Below, in pieces: positions 16,878 through 25,167 of a stretch of 64,000 nucleotides of DNA. The notes below the pieces were generated by a model. That model saw only the letters and a program-made list of their open reading frames with translations, was not told the DNA's origin and did no database searches. Location of the stretch: the NCBI RefSeq assembly GCF_000760935.2, contig NZ_CP049744.1, positions 3,999,501 through 4,063,500 of the forward strand, given 5' to 3'. The position numbers and the translations under genes are program-made. The stretch comes from Rhodococcoides fascians A25f (lineage in GTDB: Bacteria > Actinomycetota > Actinomycetes > Mycobacteriales > Mycobacteriaceae). Within the stretch, counting starts at the first letter, position 1, and every line of letters begins with the position of its first letter.

Positions 16878-17591
16878 ATGGTCAGTCAGCGCAGTGTGTC
16901 CAGTCAGCGGGATTCCCCGGTTCGTCCGGCGACTCGCGACGAATACCTGTCGACGTGGTCGACGCTGCACAACGGCATCGATCCGTCTTCGTCGGTGTTG
17001 GTCAGATGGTGGCTCCGAGTGGTCTACACGCTGAGCGCCCCGCTGGTTCGTGCCTCCGTGTCCGCCCATGCCGTCACCTGCACCGCCGTCGTCGTGGCCG
17101 GGGCGGCGGTCGCTCTGTCTCGGCCCGGCACCTCGGCCCCCCTGGTCGCCGCTGTGCTCATTGCTCTCTCGGGCCTGCTCGACAGTATCGACGGCGGCGT
17201 CGCGATGATCGGTCGATCCCAATCACAGTGGGGTTATCTGCTCGACACGGTCGCAGATCGCTGCAGCGATCTGCTGTTGCTTGCGAGCGGCTTTGCGCTG
17301 GGAGCCCCGATGCCTCTTGTCGTCGCGGTCGGGGTGACGACCCTCCTGCACGAGATGGCCCGAGCCCGGGCAGTCGGGGCCGGCATACCCGACGTCGGAT
17401 TTCTGACGGTATGGGAGCGCCCGTCCCGAGTCATCGCTGCCGCGGTCACTGCCACCGTTGCCGGTGCCGCTCCGGCGAGTGCCGGTACATCGGCGACGAT
17501 CGGTATCTCCGTGACGTGCACACTGGCCGTCCTCGGCTTCACTCAGTTGATGTTCGGGCTGCATCGCCGGGCAGATCGAACTCCGCGGTGA
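16878..17591 (+). CDS. CDP-alcohol phosphatidyltransferase-family membrane enzyme
   Basis: A 237-residue membrane protein with five to six hydrophobic segments. Enzymes of this family join a CDP-linked lipid to an alcohol inside the membrane. The metal-binding signature is mostly present: D102, D105 and G106 in LLDSIDGGVAM, then G119, D123 and D127 in GYLLDTVADR. The usual Ala-Arg after DGxx reads Ala-Met here, so either a variant subfamily or altered function. ATG 16878 is used because AAGGA lies 6 bases upstream; the N-terminal 40 residues are cytosolic. The 3' end overlaps the convergent YihY gene by 53 bases. Product unknown. Confidence 0.8.
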   Translation: MVSQRSVSSQRDSPVRPATRDEYLSTWSTLHNGIDPSSSVLVRWWLRVVYTLSAPLVRASVSAHAVTCTAVVVAGAAVALSRPGTSAPLVAAVLIALSGLLDSIDGGVAMIGRSQSQWGYLLDTVADRCSDLLLLASGFALGAPMPLVVAVGVTTLLHEMARARAVGAGIPDVGFLTVWERPSRVIAAAVTATVAGAAPASAGTSATIGISVTCTLAVLGFTQLMFGLHRRADRTPR

Positions 17592-18375
17592 CCAGCCAGC
17601 CTGCGAGCGCCAAGATGTGGAACACGAACATCCACAGCATGATTGCCACGCCCCCGCCGATCGCGGTGAGGCCACCGAACGGCGCGCCGAGGTCCACCGG
17701 AATCGCCAGGAACAGAATGAATCCGTGCACGAACCCGGTGACGATGGACGAGGTGACCAACGATCCCACGGCCAACGCCCGCCAACCCACCGCCCGTGGA
17801 GCAATCACTCGGTAGGTCCACGCAAGGGGAACCGACAGAATCAGCCACAGACAGTTGAAACCGAGGAACACGCGCAGCGTCATTGCACCGATCCCGCCGT
17901 TGCCGGTCGTTGCTTCGAGCAGCCGCGCAACGCTGAGCACGCCGGCCAGCAGCACCGGGGCTGCGACGAAGAACGGCACCATCGCCAGTCGTCCACGCCA
18001 GCCGGTGAACGATTCTCGGGTCGGAGCGAACCGGACGATCGCCCGGCGTAGGCCTTCCCCGTAGAACGTCGCGGGAAAGATCGAGATCAGGACCCCGAGC
18101 GGACCGAGTTCGATTCCGGCGGTGGCCAATCCGTCGACCGCAGCCCGGGCACCGAGCGCATCGGGCAGCAATGCCGACACCGCATCGAACCCGGACCGTA
18201 CCCACTCCGCCGATACCAGCAGAGCTGTGGCGCGAATCGTGAGCAGTAGCAGCGGCACAACGGCAATGACGGCGTAGAACGTGAGTCCGCCTGCGATCAG
18301 AGTGGTGTCCTCACGGGCGAACCCTGCCCTGATGGCGCCGAGGCTACGAATCGCCCGCGTACGAATTGTCGTCAC
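17539..18375 (-). CDS. YihY/BrkB-family integral membrane protein
   Basis: A 278-residue polytopic protein of the YihY/virulence-factor-BrkB family (YhjD group). Six hydrophobic segments; hallmark stretches LIAGGLTFYAVIAVVPLLLL at the N-terminus (the AxxLTFYaxxAxxP motif), GPLGVLISIFPATFYGEGL and GWRALAVGSLVTSSIV. Despite old names (ribonuclease BN), the family has no proven enzyme activity; some members affect lipid export. GTG start at 18375. Convergent and overlapping by 53 bases with the CDP-alcohol transferase gene, so antisense pairing of the two 3' ends is possible. Confidence 0.88.
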   Translation of the reverse strand: MTTIRTRAIRSLGAIRAGFAREDTTLIAGGLTFYAVIAVVPLLLLTIRATALLVSAEWVRSGFDAVSALLPDALGARAAVDGLATAGIELGPLGVLISIFPATFYGEGLRRAIVRFAPTRESFTGWRGRLAMVPFFVAAPVLLAGVLSVARLLEATTGNGGIGAMTLRVFLGFNCLWLILSVPLAWTYRVIAPRAVGWRALAVGSLVTSSIVTGFVHGFILFLAIPVDLGAPFGGLTAIGGGVAIMLWMFVFHILALAGWLVTAEFDLPGDAARTSTE

Positions 18376-18409
18376 GGCTGGAAATGTGCCACAGAATGCC
18401 GACGCGGCG

Positions 18410-18802
18410 TCATTCGAGGACTACGTCCACTCCGTCGATCACCTTGAGAAACGGGCAGATCGACGTCGCCTGCGCCAGGATCGCCTCGGGATTGTCCGTG
18501 CCCGGCAGCGACACCGCCAGAGAGAACTTCGCGTCGTACCCGGATGCGTCGGAGTCGGTCAGAACGACCTTGCCTTTGACAGCCAGGTCGTCGACACTGC
18601 CGCCCACTGTTCCGAGGGCGATGCGCAACGACTCGACCAGGCAACTCGACAGGGCCGCGGCCATGAGTTGCTCGGGGTTGGTGCGTTCGCCGGGGCCACC
18701 GAGTTGTTGGGGTTCGCGCACACCGAGCGACAGGACGCCGTCGTCGGACGTGACGCCGGTCGCGGTGGCGGAAACGGTTGCTGTGTAGAGCTCGGTGTTC
18801 AT
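18410..18802 (-). CDS. OsmC/Ohr-family peroxiredoxin-like protein
   Basis: A 130-residue cytosolic protein of the OsmC/Ohr family, thiol peroxidases that reduce organic hydroperoxides. The two reactive cysteines are in the expected places: one in NPEQLMAAALSSCLVESL, the second in ATSICPFLKVIDG. Length is close to Ohr proteins (about 140). The motif NPEQL favours Ohr over OsmC. No MarR-type OhrR gene is adjacent. ATG at 18802; weak ribosome site. Located 34 bases after the YihY start on the same strand, so it may be co-transcribed with it. Confidence 0.85.
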   Translation of the reverse strand: MNTELYTATVSATATGVTSDDGVLSLGVREPQQLGGPGERTNPEQLMAAALSSCLVESLRIALGTVGGSVDDLAVKGKVVLTDSDASGYDAKFSLAVSLPGTDNPEAILAQATSICPFLKVIDGVDVVLE

Positions 18803-18904
18803 CGATCACGGATGTCCACTCGGTGCGCGATCGAAACCGGCGTACGTCGCGATCATTCCGCGCATCCGTCCGCACGTGTCCCTGTTCACACATCCGCGAC
18901 TCCT

Positions 18905-18930
18905 GTTTGACCGAACCTACCCACGGGTAA
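18905..18930 (+). promoter_or_regulatory. SigB/SigF-type stress promoter for ferritin-like gene
   Basis: GTTT at 18905-18908, 16 bases, then GGGTAA at 18925-18930. This matches the general-stress promoter consensus of actinobacteria (GTTT-N15-17-GGGTAT) at nine of ten positions. It lies 83 bases before the ATG of the ferritin-like gene and is the best such match I noticed in the window. Confidence 0.65.
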
Positions 18931-19013
18931 TGACCGGTACAGGGCCGAGCATCACGCTGCGACCCGCAGGCATCGGCCACAGGGAATCGATCACCAACCG
19001 AAAGGGGAGCACC

Positions 19014-19967
19014 ATGAGCACATCCACACTGATCGCTCAGTTGCGCGTCGCGCTGCAGCTGACGAACACGGAAATCCAGATCGCGGAAACTCGCGTCGTT
19101 CAGGCGCGCACCGAGGCGGTTCGTCGAGAACTGGCCCAGAATGCCGCGAACGGCCGGGATCGCGCCGCAGCCATCGAGGAAGCCCTTCGTGGTCTCGGCG
19201 GCTTGCCCGATCTCGTGTCACCGTTCCTGGGACGCACACTCGCTGCTGTCAAAGCGGTCGCCGAACAGGCTCAGCCGTTCGACGAAGCCCTGCTGGGTGA
19301 CCTCGCACTCGAGCAGCAACTGCTGGGCCGAGCGAAGTACATCAAGGCACTGGCAACGGCAGCGAACGAGCCGTCCGTGGTTGCACTGGCCACCAGGCTG
19401 GCCACCGCTCACACCGCCACGGTCGAGTGGCTCGAGACGGTACTTGCCGAGGACGCTCTGGGCGGACCCGCAGCACTGCGCCGCACCCCGTTCCAGGCCG
19501 CCGCAGGTACCGCGGTCAAGATCGTCAACGCACCGGCAACGTGGTCGGCACGAGGCCTCGACCGCGCACTGGATGCAGCTCGCGCCACCCCGGACCGCCT
19601 CAGCGCACTGCTGGGCCGCGGTGCACATGCCGGTGACGTCGCAGTCAAGACACTCACCGCGAGCCGCGATGCAGCACTCGAGGCTGCCGAGGACGTGACC
19701 CGCAGCGAAGGCGTCGATGTTGTCGCCGACGCGATCCACACTGCTCGCTCTGCCAGCGGAACTCTCGATGCCGACGAGCTGCCGATCGCGGACTACGACG
19801 ATCTCAACGTCTCGGACGCCGTCGCCGCCATCAAAGACCTCAGCAACCCGACCGACGTTCGCACCGTCGTGACGTACGAAGAGGCACACAAGAACCGCCA
19901 CGGAGTCGTGTCCGCAGGACAGACGCGCGTGGCAGCAATCGCCAAGGACGTCATCTCAGTCGACTGA
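19014..19967 (+). CDS. Ferritin-like-domain protein
   Basis: A 317-residue soluble protein. The first 160 residues are a long helical bundle (LIAQLRVALQLTNTEIQIAE, FDEALLGDLALEQQLLGRAKYIKALA, ATRLATAHTATVEWLETVL) resembling actinobacterial ferritin-like proteins: Glu/His residues are spaced along helices, but I cannot map a complete di-iron site. The remainder is Ala-rich with a final segment (YEEAHKNRHGVVSAGQTRVAA). ATG 19014 has AAAGGGGAG upstream. A SigB/SigF-type promoter and a strong terminator frame it, suggesting a stand-alone stress gene. Function unknown; iron storage or oxidative defence is plausible. Confidence 0.75.
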   Translation: MSTSTLIAQLRVALQLTNTEIQIAETRVVQARTEAVRRELAQNAANGRDRAAAIEEALRGLGGLPDLVSPFLGRTLAAVKAVAEQAQPFDEALLGDLALEQQLLGRAKYIKALATAANEPSVVALATRLATAHTATVEWLETVLAEDALGGPAALRRTPFQAAAGTAVKIVNAPATWSARGLDRALDAARATPDRLSALLGRGAHAGDVAVKTLTASRDAALEAAEDVTRSEGVDVVADAIHTARSASGTLDADELPIADYDDLNVSDAVAAIKDLSNPTDVRTVVTYEEAHKNRHGVVSAGQTRVAAIAKDVISVD

Positions 19968-19983
19968 TCCTTCTGCGAATACC

Positions 19984-20013
19984 GATGCGGCCCGTGATTT
20001 TCCGGGCCGCATC
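19984..20013. terminator. Terminator between ferritin-like and dehydrogenase genes
   Basis: Perfect 11-bp inverted repeat (19984-19994 with 20003-20013) with a T-rich 8-base loop, located between convergent 3' ends; it can act in both directions. Confidence 0.75.
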
Positions 20014-20028
20014 GCTGTATTCGAAGCC

Positions 20029-21210
20029 CTACGGCTTCAGCAGAACCTTGATGGCACCGTCCTGCTTCTTCTGAAAGAACTCGTACGCGTGCGGGGCATC
20101 GTCGAGCGACAACTCGTGCGTTGCGAACGAATCGACGCCGAGAGGGTCGTCGTCACCGAGCAACGGCATGATGTCGTCGACCCACCTCTTGATGTTCGCT
20201 TGCCCCATTCGCAGCTGAATCTGCTTGTCGAACATGGTCATCAGCGGTAGCGGATCGGCCATGCCGCCGTATACGCCGATGATCGAAATGGTTCCGCCGC
20301 GGCGAACGATGTCGATGGCCGAGTACAACGCACCGAGGCGATCGACACCGGCTTTCTGCATCATCGGAGCAGCAACGGCGTCCGGGAGCATCCCGACGAT
20401 CTGCTGCGCCATCTTGCCGACCGGTGATCCGTGCGCTTCCATGCCCACGGCATCGATGACGGAGTCGGTTCCTCTGCCGTGGGTCATCTCCCGGATCACG
20501 TCGCCGACGCCGCCGCTGTGTTCGGCGAGGTTCACCGTTTCGATTCCTCGCGCTGCTGCGCGGGCGAGCCGTTCGGGAACGAGGTCGACCGCGATCACTC
20601 GGAAACCCTTGTGCTGGGCGATGCGAGCGGCCATGTCTCCGATGGGCCCGAGACCGAGCACCGTCACCGATCCGCCCTCGGGAATCGCAGCGTATTCCAC
20701 GGACTGCCACGCGGTGGGCAACACGTCCGACAAGTAGACGAATCGTGAATCCGGCGGTCCTTCGGGAACTTTGATGTGCGTGAACTGCGCCTGCGGGACA
20801 CGAAGGTACTCGGCCTGTCCGCCGGGCACCTGCCCGTAGAGCTTGGAGAAGCCGAACAGTGCTGCGCCCATTCCCTGCTCGCGAACCTGGGTGGTCTCGC
20901 ACTGGGTGTACAGACTCGAATTGCACATGTAGCAGTGTCCGCAGGAGATCTGGAACGGGATGACGACGCGGTCACCGACTGCCAGATCACCGGTTTGCGA
21001 ACCGACTTCCTCGACGATGCCCATGGGCTCGTGGCCCAGAATGTCGCCCTCGTCCATGAAGGCACCGAGAGTTTCGTACAAATGCAGATCCGAGCCGCAG
21101 ATGTTGGTGGTCGTGATTTTGACGATCGCGTCCGTCGGCTGCTCTATCTGCGGATCGGGAACCGTGTCCACGCTGACTTTTCTCTTGCCCTGCCAGGTGA
21201 CTGCGCGCAT
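20029..21210 (-). CDS. Zinc-dependent alcohol dehydrogenase (glutathione-independent formaldehyde dehydrogenase-like)
   Basis: A 393-residue medium-chain dehydrogenase. Catalytic zinc ligands are apparent (NICGSDLHLYE, GHEPMGIVEEVG). The structural zinc region CGHCYMCNSSLYTQC has the four-Cys spacing of the family. The NAD-binding motif is VLGLGPIGDMAARIAQ. The length and the SVIDAVGMEAHG insertion recall the glutathione-independent formaldehyde dehydrogenase/threonine-dehydrogenase-like branch. ATG at 21210 has GGAAGGA upstream; the frame open to 21606 is discarded. Substrate unknown. Divergent from the heme-oxygenase-fold gene, sharing a 125-bp gap that contains a CACAAC/GTTGTG dyad (21253-21273). 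Confidence 0.88.
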   Translation of the reverse strand: MRAVTWQGKRKVSVDTVPDPQIEQPTDAIVKITTTNICGSDLHLYETLGAFMDEGDILGHEPMGIVEEVGSQTGDLAVGDRVVIPFQISCGHCYMCNSSLYTQCETTQVREQGMGAALFGFSKLYGQVPGGQAEYLRVPQAQFTHIKVPEGPPDSRFVYLSDVLPTAWQSVEYAAIPEGGSVTVLGLGPIGDMAARIAQHKGFRVIAVDLVPERLARAAARGIETVNLAEHSGGVGDVIREMTHGRGTDSVIDAVGMEAHGSPVGKMAQQIVGMLPDAVAAPMMQKAGVDRLGALYSAIDIVRRGGTISIIGVYGGMADPLPLMTMFDKQIQLRMGQANIKRWVDDIMPLLGDDDPLGVDSFATHELSLDDAPHAYEFFQKKQDGAIKVLLKP

Positions 21211-21335
21211 GAGGTCCTTCCGGTGGATTCGACACCGAAGTTCGATGTCGTGCACAACGGATTGCCGGTTGTGACGGCTCACAAACACCTGCGCGGACTG
21301 CGATTGGTACCGGCCCGCGGTGGGTAGCCTCAGGT

Positions 21336-22343
21336 ATGACCGAGCTTCTGTCCGCCCGCCCGACCGCCGTACGCTCCCCCGTCCTGCCGGTTCCGTGCGG
21401 GCCGATTTCGGAAGCCGTCGTACGGTGCTTGACCACAGGTGAACCGGGAACGACCGGGATCGTGCCGACACCGACAGACGTCGATTCCACGTCGCGAGAC
21501 GTACAACTCGCCCTGCTGATCTGCTACGAATTGCACTATCGCGGGTTCGACGGTGTCGCCGACGCATGGGAGTGGGACCCCGATCTCCTTCGCCTGCGAG
21601 CAACACTCGAATCCGCTTTCCTCGAGTACGTTCGGGCTCACGTGGAACCAGGGCACGACGCGGCCGCAGAGATGGACGCCCTGTCCGTCGAGGCGACCTC
21701 GGGAACCGGCCCGTCGTGGTTCCTGCGCGACGAGGGCTCGTGGGAGCAGATGCGCGAGTATTTCGTGCATCGGTCCGTTTACCACTTGAAGGAAGCCGAT
21801 CCGCACGCCTGGGCCATCCCCCGGTTGACCGGTCAGGCCAAAGCGTCTTACGTGGCAGTCGAATTCGACGAGTACGGCGGCGGGAAGGGTGATCGCGTAC
21901 ACCAGAAACTATGGGCCGACTCCATGGTAGCCGCCGAGCTCGACGCGTCGTACCTCGGATACATCGACCGTGTTCCCGCTCAGACTCTGGCGTGGGTGAA
22001 CCTGATGTCGCTCTTCGGTCTGCACCGAGGACTCCGCGGTGCCACGGTCGGACACCTTGCCGCCACCGAGATCACGTCGTCGCCGGGCTCACAGCGGTAC
22101 GTACACGGCCTCGAGAGGTTGAAGGCACCCCAGGCATGCATTGCGTTCTACGCAGAGCACGTCGAGGCGGATGCGGTGCACGAGCAGGTACTTCGGCGCG
22201 ATGTCGTCGGCAATCTACTCCGCGACGAGCCCGAACTGGAGGCGGATGTGGTGTTCGGAATGCGCGCACTGGATTTCGTGGAGAACGAGCTCGCCGATCA
22301 CGTGATGTCGCGCTGGTCCGCCGGTCGGTCCTCGCTCGACTGA
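21336..22343 (+). CDS. Heme-oxygenase-fold iron-containing redox enzyme
   Basis: A 335-residue protein resembling the 'iron-containing redox enzyme' (Haem_oxygenas_2) family, an all-helical fold shared with heme oxygenases and non-heme di-iron oxidases. Supporting stretches: LLICYELHYRGFDG, YFVHRSVYHLKEADPHAWAIPRL, YVAVEFDEYGGGKGDRVHQKL, and a late FYAEHVEADAVHEQVL in which Glu/His spacing suits di-iron ligands. Substrate unknown. The 3' end overlaps the convergent CDGSH gene by 46 bases; both are iron proteins, which may or may not be meaningful. ATG 21336 fits the family length. Confidence 0.8.
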   Translation: MTELLSARPTAVRSPVLPVPCGPISEAVVRCLTTGEPGTTGIVPTPTDVDSTSRDVQLALLICYELHYRGFDGVADAWEWDPDLLRLRATLESAFLEYVRAHVEPGHDAAAEMDALSVEATSGTGPSWFLRDEGSWEQMREYFVHRSVYHLKEADPHAWAIPRLTGQAKASYVAVEFDEYGGGKGDRVHQKLWADSMVAAELDASYLGYIDRVPAQTLAWVNLMSLFGLHRGLRGATVGHLAATEITSSPGSQRYVHGLERLKAPQACIAFYAEHVEADAVHEQVLRRDVVGNLLRDEPELEADVVFGMRALDFVENELADHVMSRWSAGRSSLD

Positions 22344-22588
22344 GCCGGCCTCTTCTTGGCGCGATGGCTGGTGTCGCACAACGGGTAGTTCTTACTCCGT
22401 CGACACGTGCACACCGCCACCGCGAATCGGTCGGAACACACTCGCGTGCCGTCGTCCAACTCGATGTCGACCGGTCCGTCGATGACGATCGGCCCACCCT
22501 TGACGATGCGGACGGTGGTGCGTTTCGTGGTGGACGCCGCGGGACCATGGTTGTCGCCGTCGGCACCGCCCTCATCGTCGGTCGGCAC
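22298..22588 (-). CDS. CDGSH-type iron-sulfur protein
   Basis: A 96-residue protein whose centre carries the CDGSH [2Fe-2S] signature CTCRRSKNYPLCDTSH: three Cys and one His ligands, with CDTSH in place of CDGSH. The preceding GGPIVIDGPVDIELDDG region is the usual lead-in, so it is a single-domain bacterial member. Possible roles: electron transfer or iron-sulfur handling. Start uncertain: GTG 22588 gives a family-like N-terminus; GTG 22615 would overlap the upstream methyltransferase gene further. It overlaps that gene by 17 bases and the convergent heme-oxygenase-fold gene by 46. Confidence 0.8.
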   Translation of the reverse strand: MPTDDEGGADGDNHGPAASTTKRTTVRIVKGGPIVIDGPVDIELDDGTRVCSDRFAVAVCTCRRSKNYPLCDTSHRAKKRPAQSSEDRPADQRDIT

Positions 22589-23258
22589 GAATGACCACCA
22601 GATCCTCGATGTCACGGGATGCTTCGAGTAGTCCTACCTGCTCGAGCCAGGCAGCCCTCTCCGTCATGACCGGGCCGAACGAGATCGATCGCCGTGCGGC
22701 CACGGACACCGTCATGCCCCTACGGCGCAGCATCGCTTCGGTTCGTGCAGGGTCGGAGTACTCCGACTGCACCACCATCAGGGTCCCGCCGGGGACGAGC
22801 AGGTCGTGAGCGGCATCGCACAGCGGATCCAGCACCACTCGGCCGTCGTGGCCGCCGTCCCACGCTCGGTGCGGACCGACACCCTCGGGCACCGCCTCCG
22901 AGGGCACGTACGGCGGATTGCACAGAACCACGTCGAACGGCTCGAGCACCGACGCGTCCGCGAACGACCCGAGGCGGACGTCGACATCGACATCGAGGGC
23001 GGCTGCGTTGCGACGAGCGCACGCCACCGCGAGCGGCGAGATGTCGAACGCCAGCACTTCACGTGCGCCCAACGACGCCGCAGCGAGCGCCACGGCACCG
23101 CTCCCGGTGCACATATCGAGCACACGGGCACCGCGCACTACCCCGGCCCTCGACGCCATCTCGCACAGCAACCATGAATCGTCCTGCGGCTCATACACTC
23201 CGGGATCTGCATGAACCGCACGGGTGGATCTGAACGTATCGAATTCCGCCGTCGTCAT
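22572..23258 (-). CDS. HemK2/MTQ2-like SAM-dependent methyltransferase
   Basis: A 228-residue class I methyltransferase. SAM-binding motif I is GARVLDMCTGSGAVALAA; motif II is LAFDISPLAVACARRNA; and the glutamine/adenine N-methyltransferase motif NPPY is present in LCNPPYVPSEAVPEG. This layout matches the HemK-like group in which NPPY binds the amide nitrogen; bacterial HemK2-type substrates are mostly unknown. ATG 23258 (MTTAEFDTFRS) follows a GAGAGG site. Co-directional and overlapping with the CDGSH gene, so the two are likely translated from one message. Confidence 0.85.
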   Translation of the reverse strand: MTTAEFDTFRSTRAVHADPGVYEPQDDSWLLCEMASRAGVVRGARVLDMCTGSGAVALAAASLGAREVLAFDISPLAVACARRNAAALDVDVDVRLGSFADASVLEPFDVVLCNPPYVPSEAVPEGVGPHRAWDGGHDGRVVLDPLCDAAHDLLVPGGTLMVVQSEYSDPARTEAMLRRRGMTVSVAARRSISFGPVMTERAAWLEQVGLLEASRDIEDLVVIRADRR

Positions 23259-23505
23259 CGAGGTGTCCTCTCGGAGATCGTCATCGCAAGACGTGCCCTC
23301 TCGGGCTGTGTGCCGAGCGTGGACTCCACTCGAGGTGGCTACTGTATGCCCGATCGCACCGGCCGCAAACAAGCCGCTTGAAACCGCGCGAATCGGGTAG
23401 TCCACCGACAACACGCGGTGAAGCAAACGCCGCCGTTCGCCCGTCTCGGGCCCACACCGTCCGCTTCGGCAGCACTGACCGCCGTCGTTCATCGAGGAGA
23501 TTCTC

Positions 23506-23925
23506 TTGTCGGTTCTACCGTCCATCGACCCTGTTCCCGCCGTCGTCGTACCGTCGCTTCGGCAGGTGTTTCCGGCACCGACTGCTGGAGCCGGCATCAC
23601 CGTCACCGAACTCGGCGGTGCCACCGTCGTTCGCGTCGCCGGAGAATTCGGTCGTCAGGATCTCGGCGTGCTGGCCGAGACACTCGGTGATGCATCGGTC
23701 GAAGGTTCTCGGTTGGTGCTCGATCTGACCGCGGTCGACGCGGTGCCGGCAGGCACGGCGGCAATTCTCGATGCCACGTCGATGCACCTGAGCAGGTGGG
23801 GCACTCGACTGGCTGTGGTCGGTTCGATCGAGTCGACCCGAGCGCTGGCCGCAAACGCAGGCGGCCGCACCGCATTTCACACCACTCTCGACGCTGCACT
23901 CGCATACAGAGAGATTTCGGCTTGA
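23506..23925 (+). CDS. STAS-domain protein
   Basis: A 139-residue protein made mostly of one STAS domain, the fold of anti-sigma-factor antagonists: VTELGGATVVRVAGEFG, then LVLDLTAVDAVPAGTAAILD, where a phosphorylatable Ser would normally follow DLT..D. Here the position reads VPAGTAA, so Thr may substitute or regulation by phosphorylation may be lost. Translation starts at TTG 23506, with GAGGAG 7 bases upstream. The TGA overlaps the TTG of the following flavoprotein gene as TTGA, an unusual pairing of a sigma-type regulator with an oxidoreductase. Confidence 0.8.
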   Translation: MSVLPSIDPVPAVVVPSLRQVFPAPTAGAGITVTELGGATVVRVAGEFGRQDLGVLAETLGDASVEGSRLVLDLTAVDAVPAGTAAILDATSMHLSRWGTRLAVVGSIESTRALAANAGGRTAFHTTLDAALAYREISA

Positions 23926-25151
23926 CCTCGACCGGCGTCGACGGCCGCCACGACGTTCTCGTTCTCGGCGGCGGCAACGCAGGCGTCAGTGCGGCCGCAC
24001 GCGCACTTCGTCTCGGTATCAGCGATGTGGCGGTCATCGAACCCCAGTCCGTGCACACCTATCAGCCGTTGCTGTCGTATGTCGGGGGCGGCCAAGCCCG
24101 ACTCCGCGATGCCGAGCGAACCCAACGCTCGGTGATGCCGAAGGGCAGCACCTGGATCCAGGACACGGTAGCATTCGTCGACCCCTACGAGAAGGTGGTC
24201 ACGACCGCGTCGGGTCGGCGATACGGCTATCGAGACCTGATCATCGGGACCGGCCTGGTACCCGACCACGAGGCTCTGCCCGGAATCACCGCGGCCGCCG
24301 ACTCGGACGCGGTGACGAGCAATTATCTGGGTCGAGCGGAGAAGACCTGGCAGCTGATCTCCCACTTCCCGTCACCCGAGATCGGCGGCTCCTCCGAGCG
24401 CGGCACGGCAGTGTTCACGGTGCCGCGGCCACCCGTGGGCTGCACCGGCACCACGCTCAAACCACTGTTCCTGGCCGCCGCCCACTGGCGGGCGACCGGG
24501 CAGCTCGCCGACATCGACATCACCCTGGTGATCGACCGCGAGGGTCTACTCGATGTGCCTCGGCTCGATTCGGTGTTGCTCGATCATCTCCGCGATCTCG
24601 GCGTCCGGATATTGCACCGCACAGCAGTGACCGCCCTTTCCCCTGCAACTCGGCAGATCACCGTCACCGATCACCATGGCGCACAGCAGATCATCGACTA
24701 CCGGATGCTGCACCTGGTGCCCCCGTTTCGCGGACAGCCATGGGTCGAGTCGTCGAAACTGACCGGAGACGGACAGCACGGTCTCGTCGACATCGACCCC
24801 CGCACACTGCGACACCGCGAACACAGCGAGATCTGGGCCGCCGGTGACGGTGCCGGAATCGACACCGATTCGTCCGGTGGTGGGCTGAGAAAGCAGATAA
24901 CCGTTCTGATCGACAACCTGCTCGCCGCCAGAGCCGGACGAGAAATGTCCTCGTACGACGGATACACCGTGGCACCGGTGACGATCGACGCCCACCGTCT
25001 CGTTGCGGCCGAATTCGACCGAACCGGGGCACTCACGCCATCGCTACCGTCGTTTCTGGATCCGCTGAAAGCGCGACGATCGGCCTGGCTGTTCGACCGC
25101 TACGGCCTGCCACTGAGCTACTGGAACATGATTCTCCGCGGACGGCTCTGA
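23922..25151 (+). CDS. Sulfide:quinone oxidoreductase-like FAD flavoprotein
   Basis: A 409-residue pyridine-nucleotide-disulfide-type flavoprotein. The FAD-binding motif VLVLGGGNAGVSAAARAL is at the N-terminus, a second glycine-rich segment near IIGTGLVPDHEAL, and the FAD-ribityl motif IWAAGDGAG near residue 300. Resembles sulfide:quinone oxidoreductases (HTYQPLLSYVGGG; PRPPVGCTGTTLKPLFLAA). It keeps only one cysteine, the central one, of the three used by canonical SQR, so sulfide oxidation is doubtful; the C-terminal amphipathic tail (FDRYGLPLSYWNMILRG) suggests membrane association. TTG start coupled to the STAS gene. Confidence 0.82.
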   Translation: MTSTGVDGRHDVLVLGGGNAGVSAAARALRLGISDVAVIEPQSVHTYQPLLSYVGGGQARLRDAERTQRSVMPKGSTWIQDTVAFVDPYEKVVTTASGRRYGYRDLIIGTGLVPDHEALPGITAAADSDAVTSNYLGRAEKTWQLISHFPSPEIGGSSERGTAVFTVPRPPVGCTGTTLKPLFLAAAHWRATGQLADIDITLVIDREGLLDVPRLDSVLLDHLRDLGVRILHRTAVTALSPATRQITVTDHHGAQQIIDYRMLHLVPPFRGQPWVESSKLTGDGQHGLVDIDPRTLRHREHSEIWAAGDGAGIDTDSSGGGLRKQITVLIDNLLAARAGREMSSYDGYTVAPVTIDAHRLVAAEFDRTGALTPSLPSFLDPLKARRSAWLFDRYGLPLSYWNMILRGRL

Positions 25152-25167
25152 CGGCACCGCCCATCGA

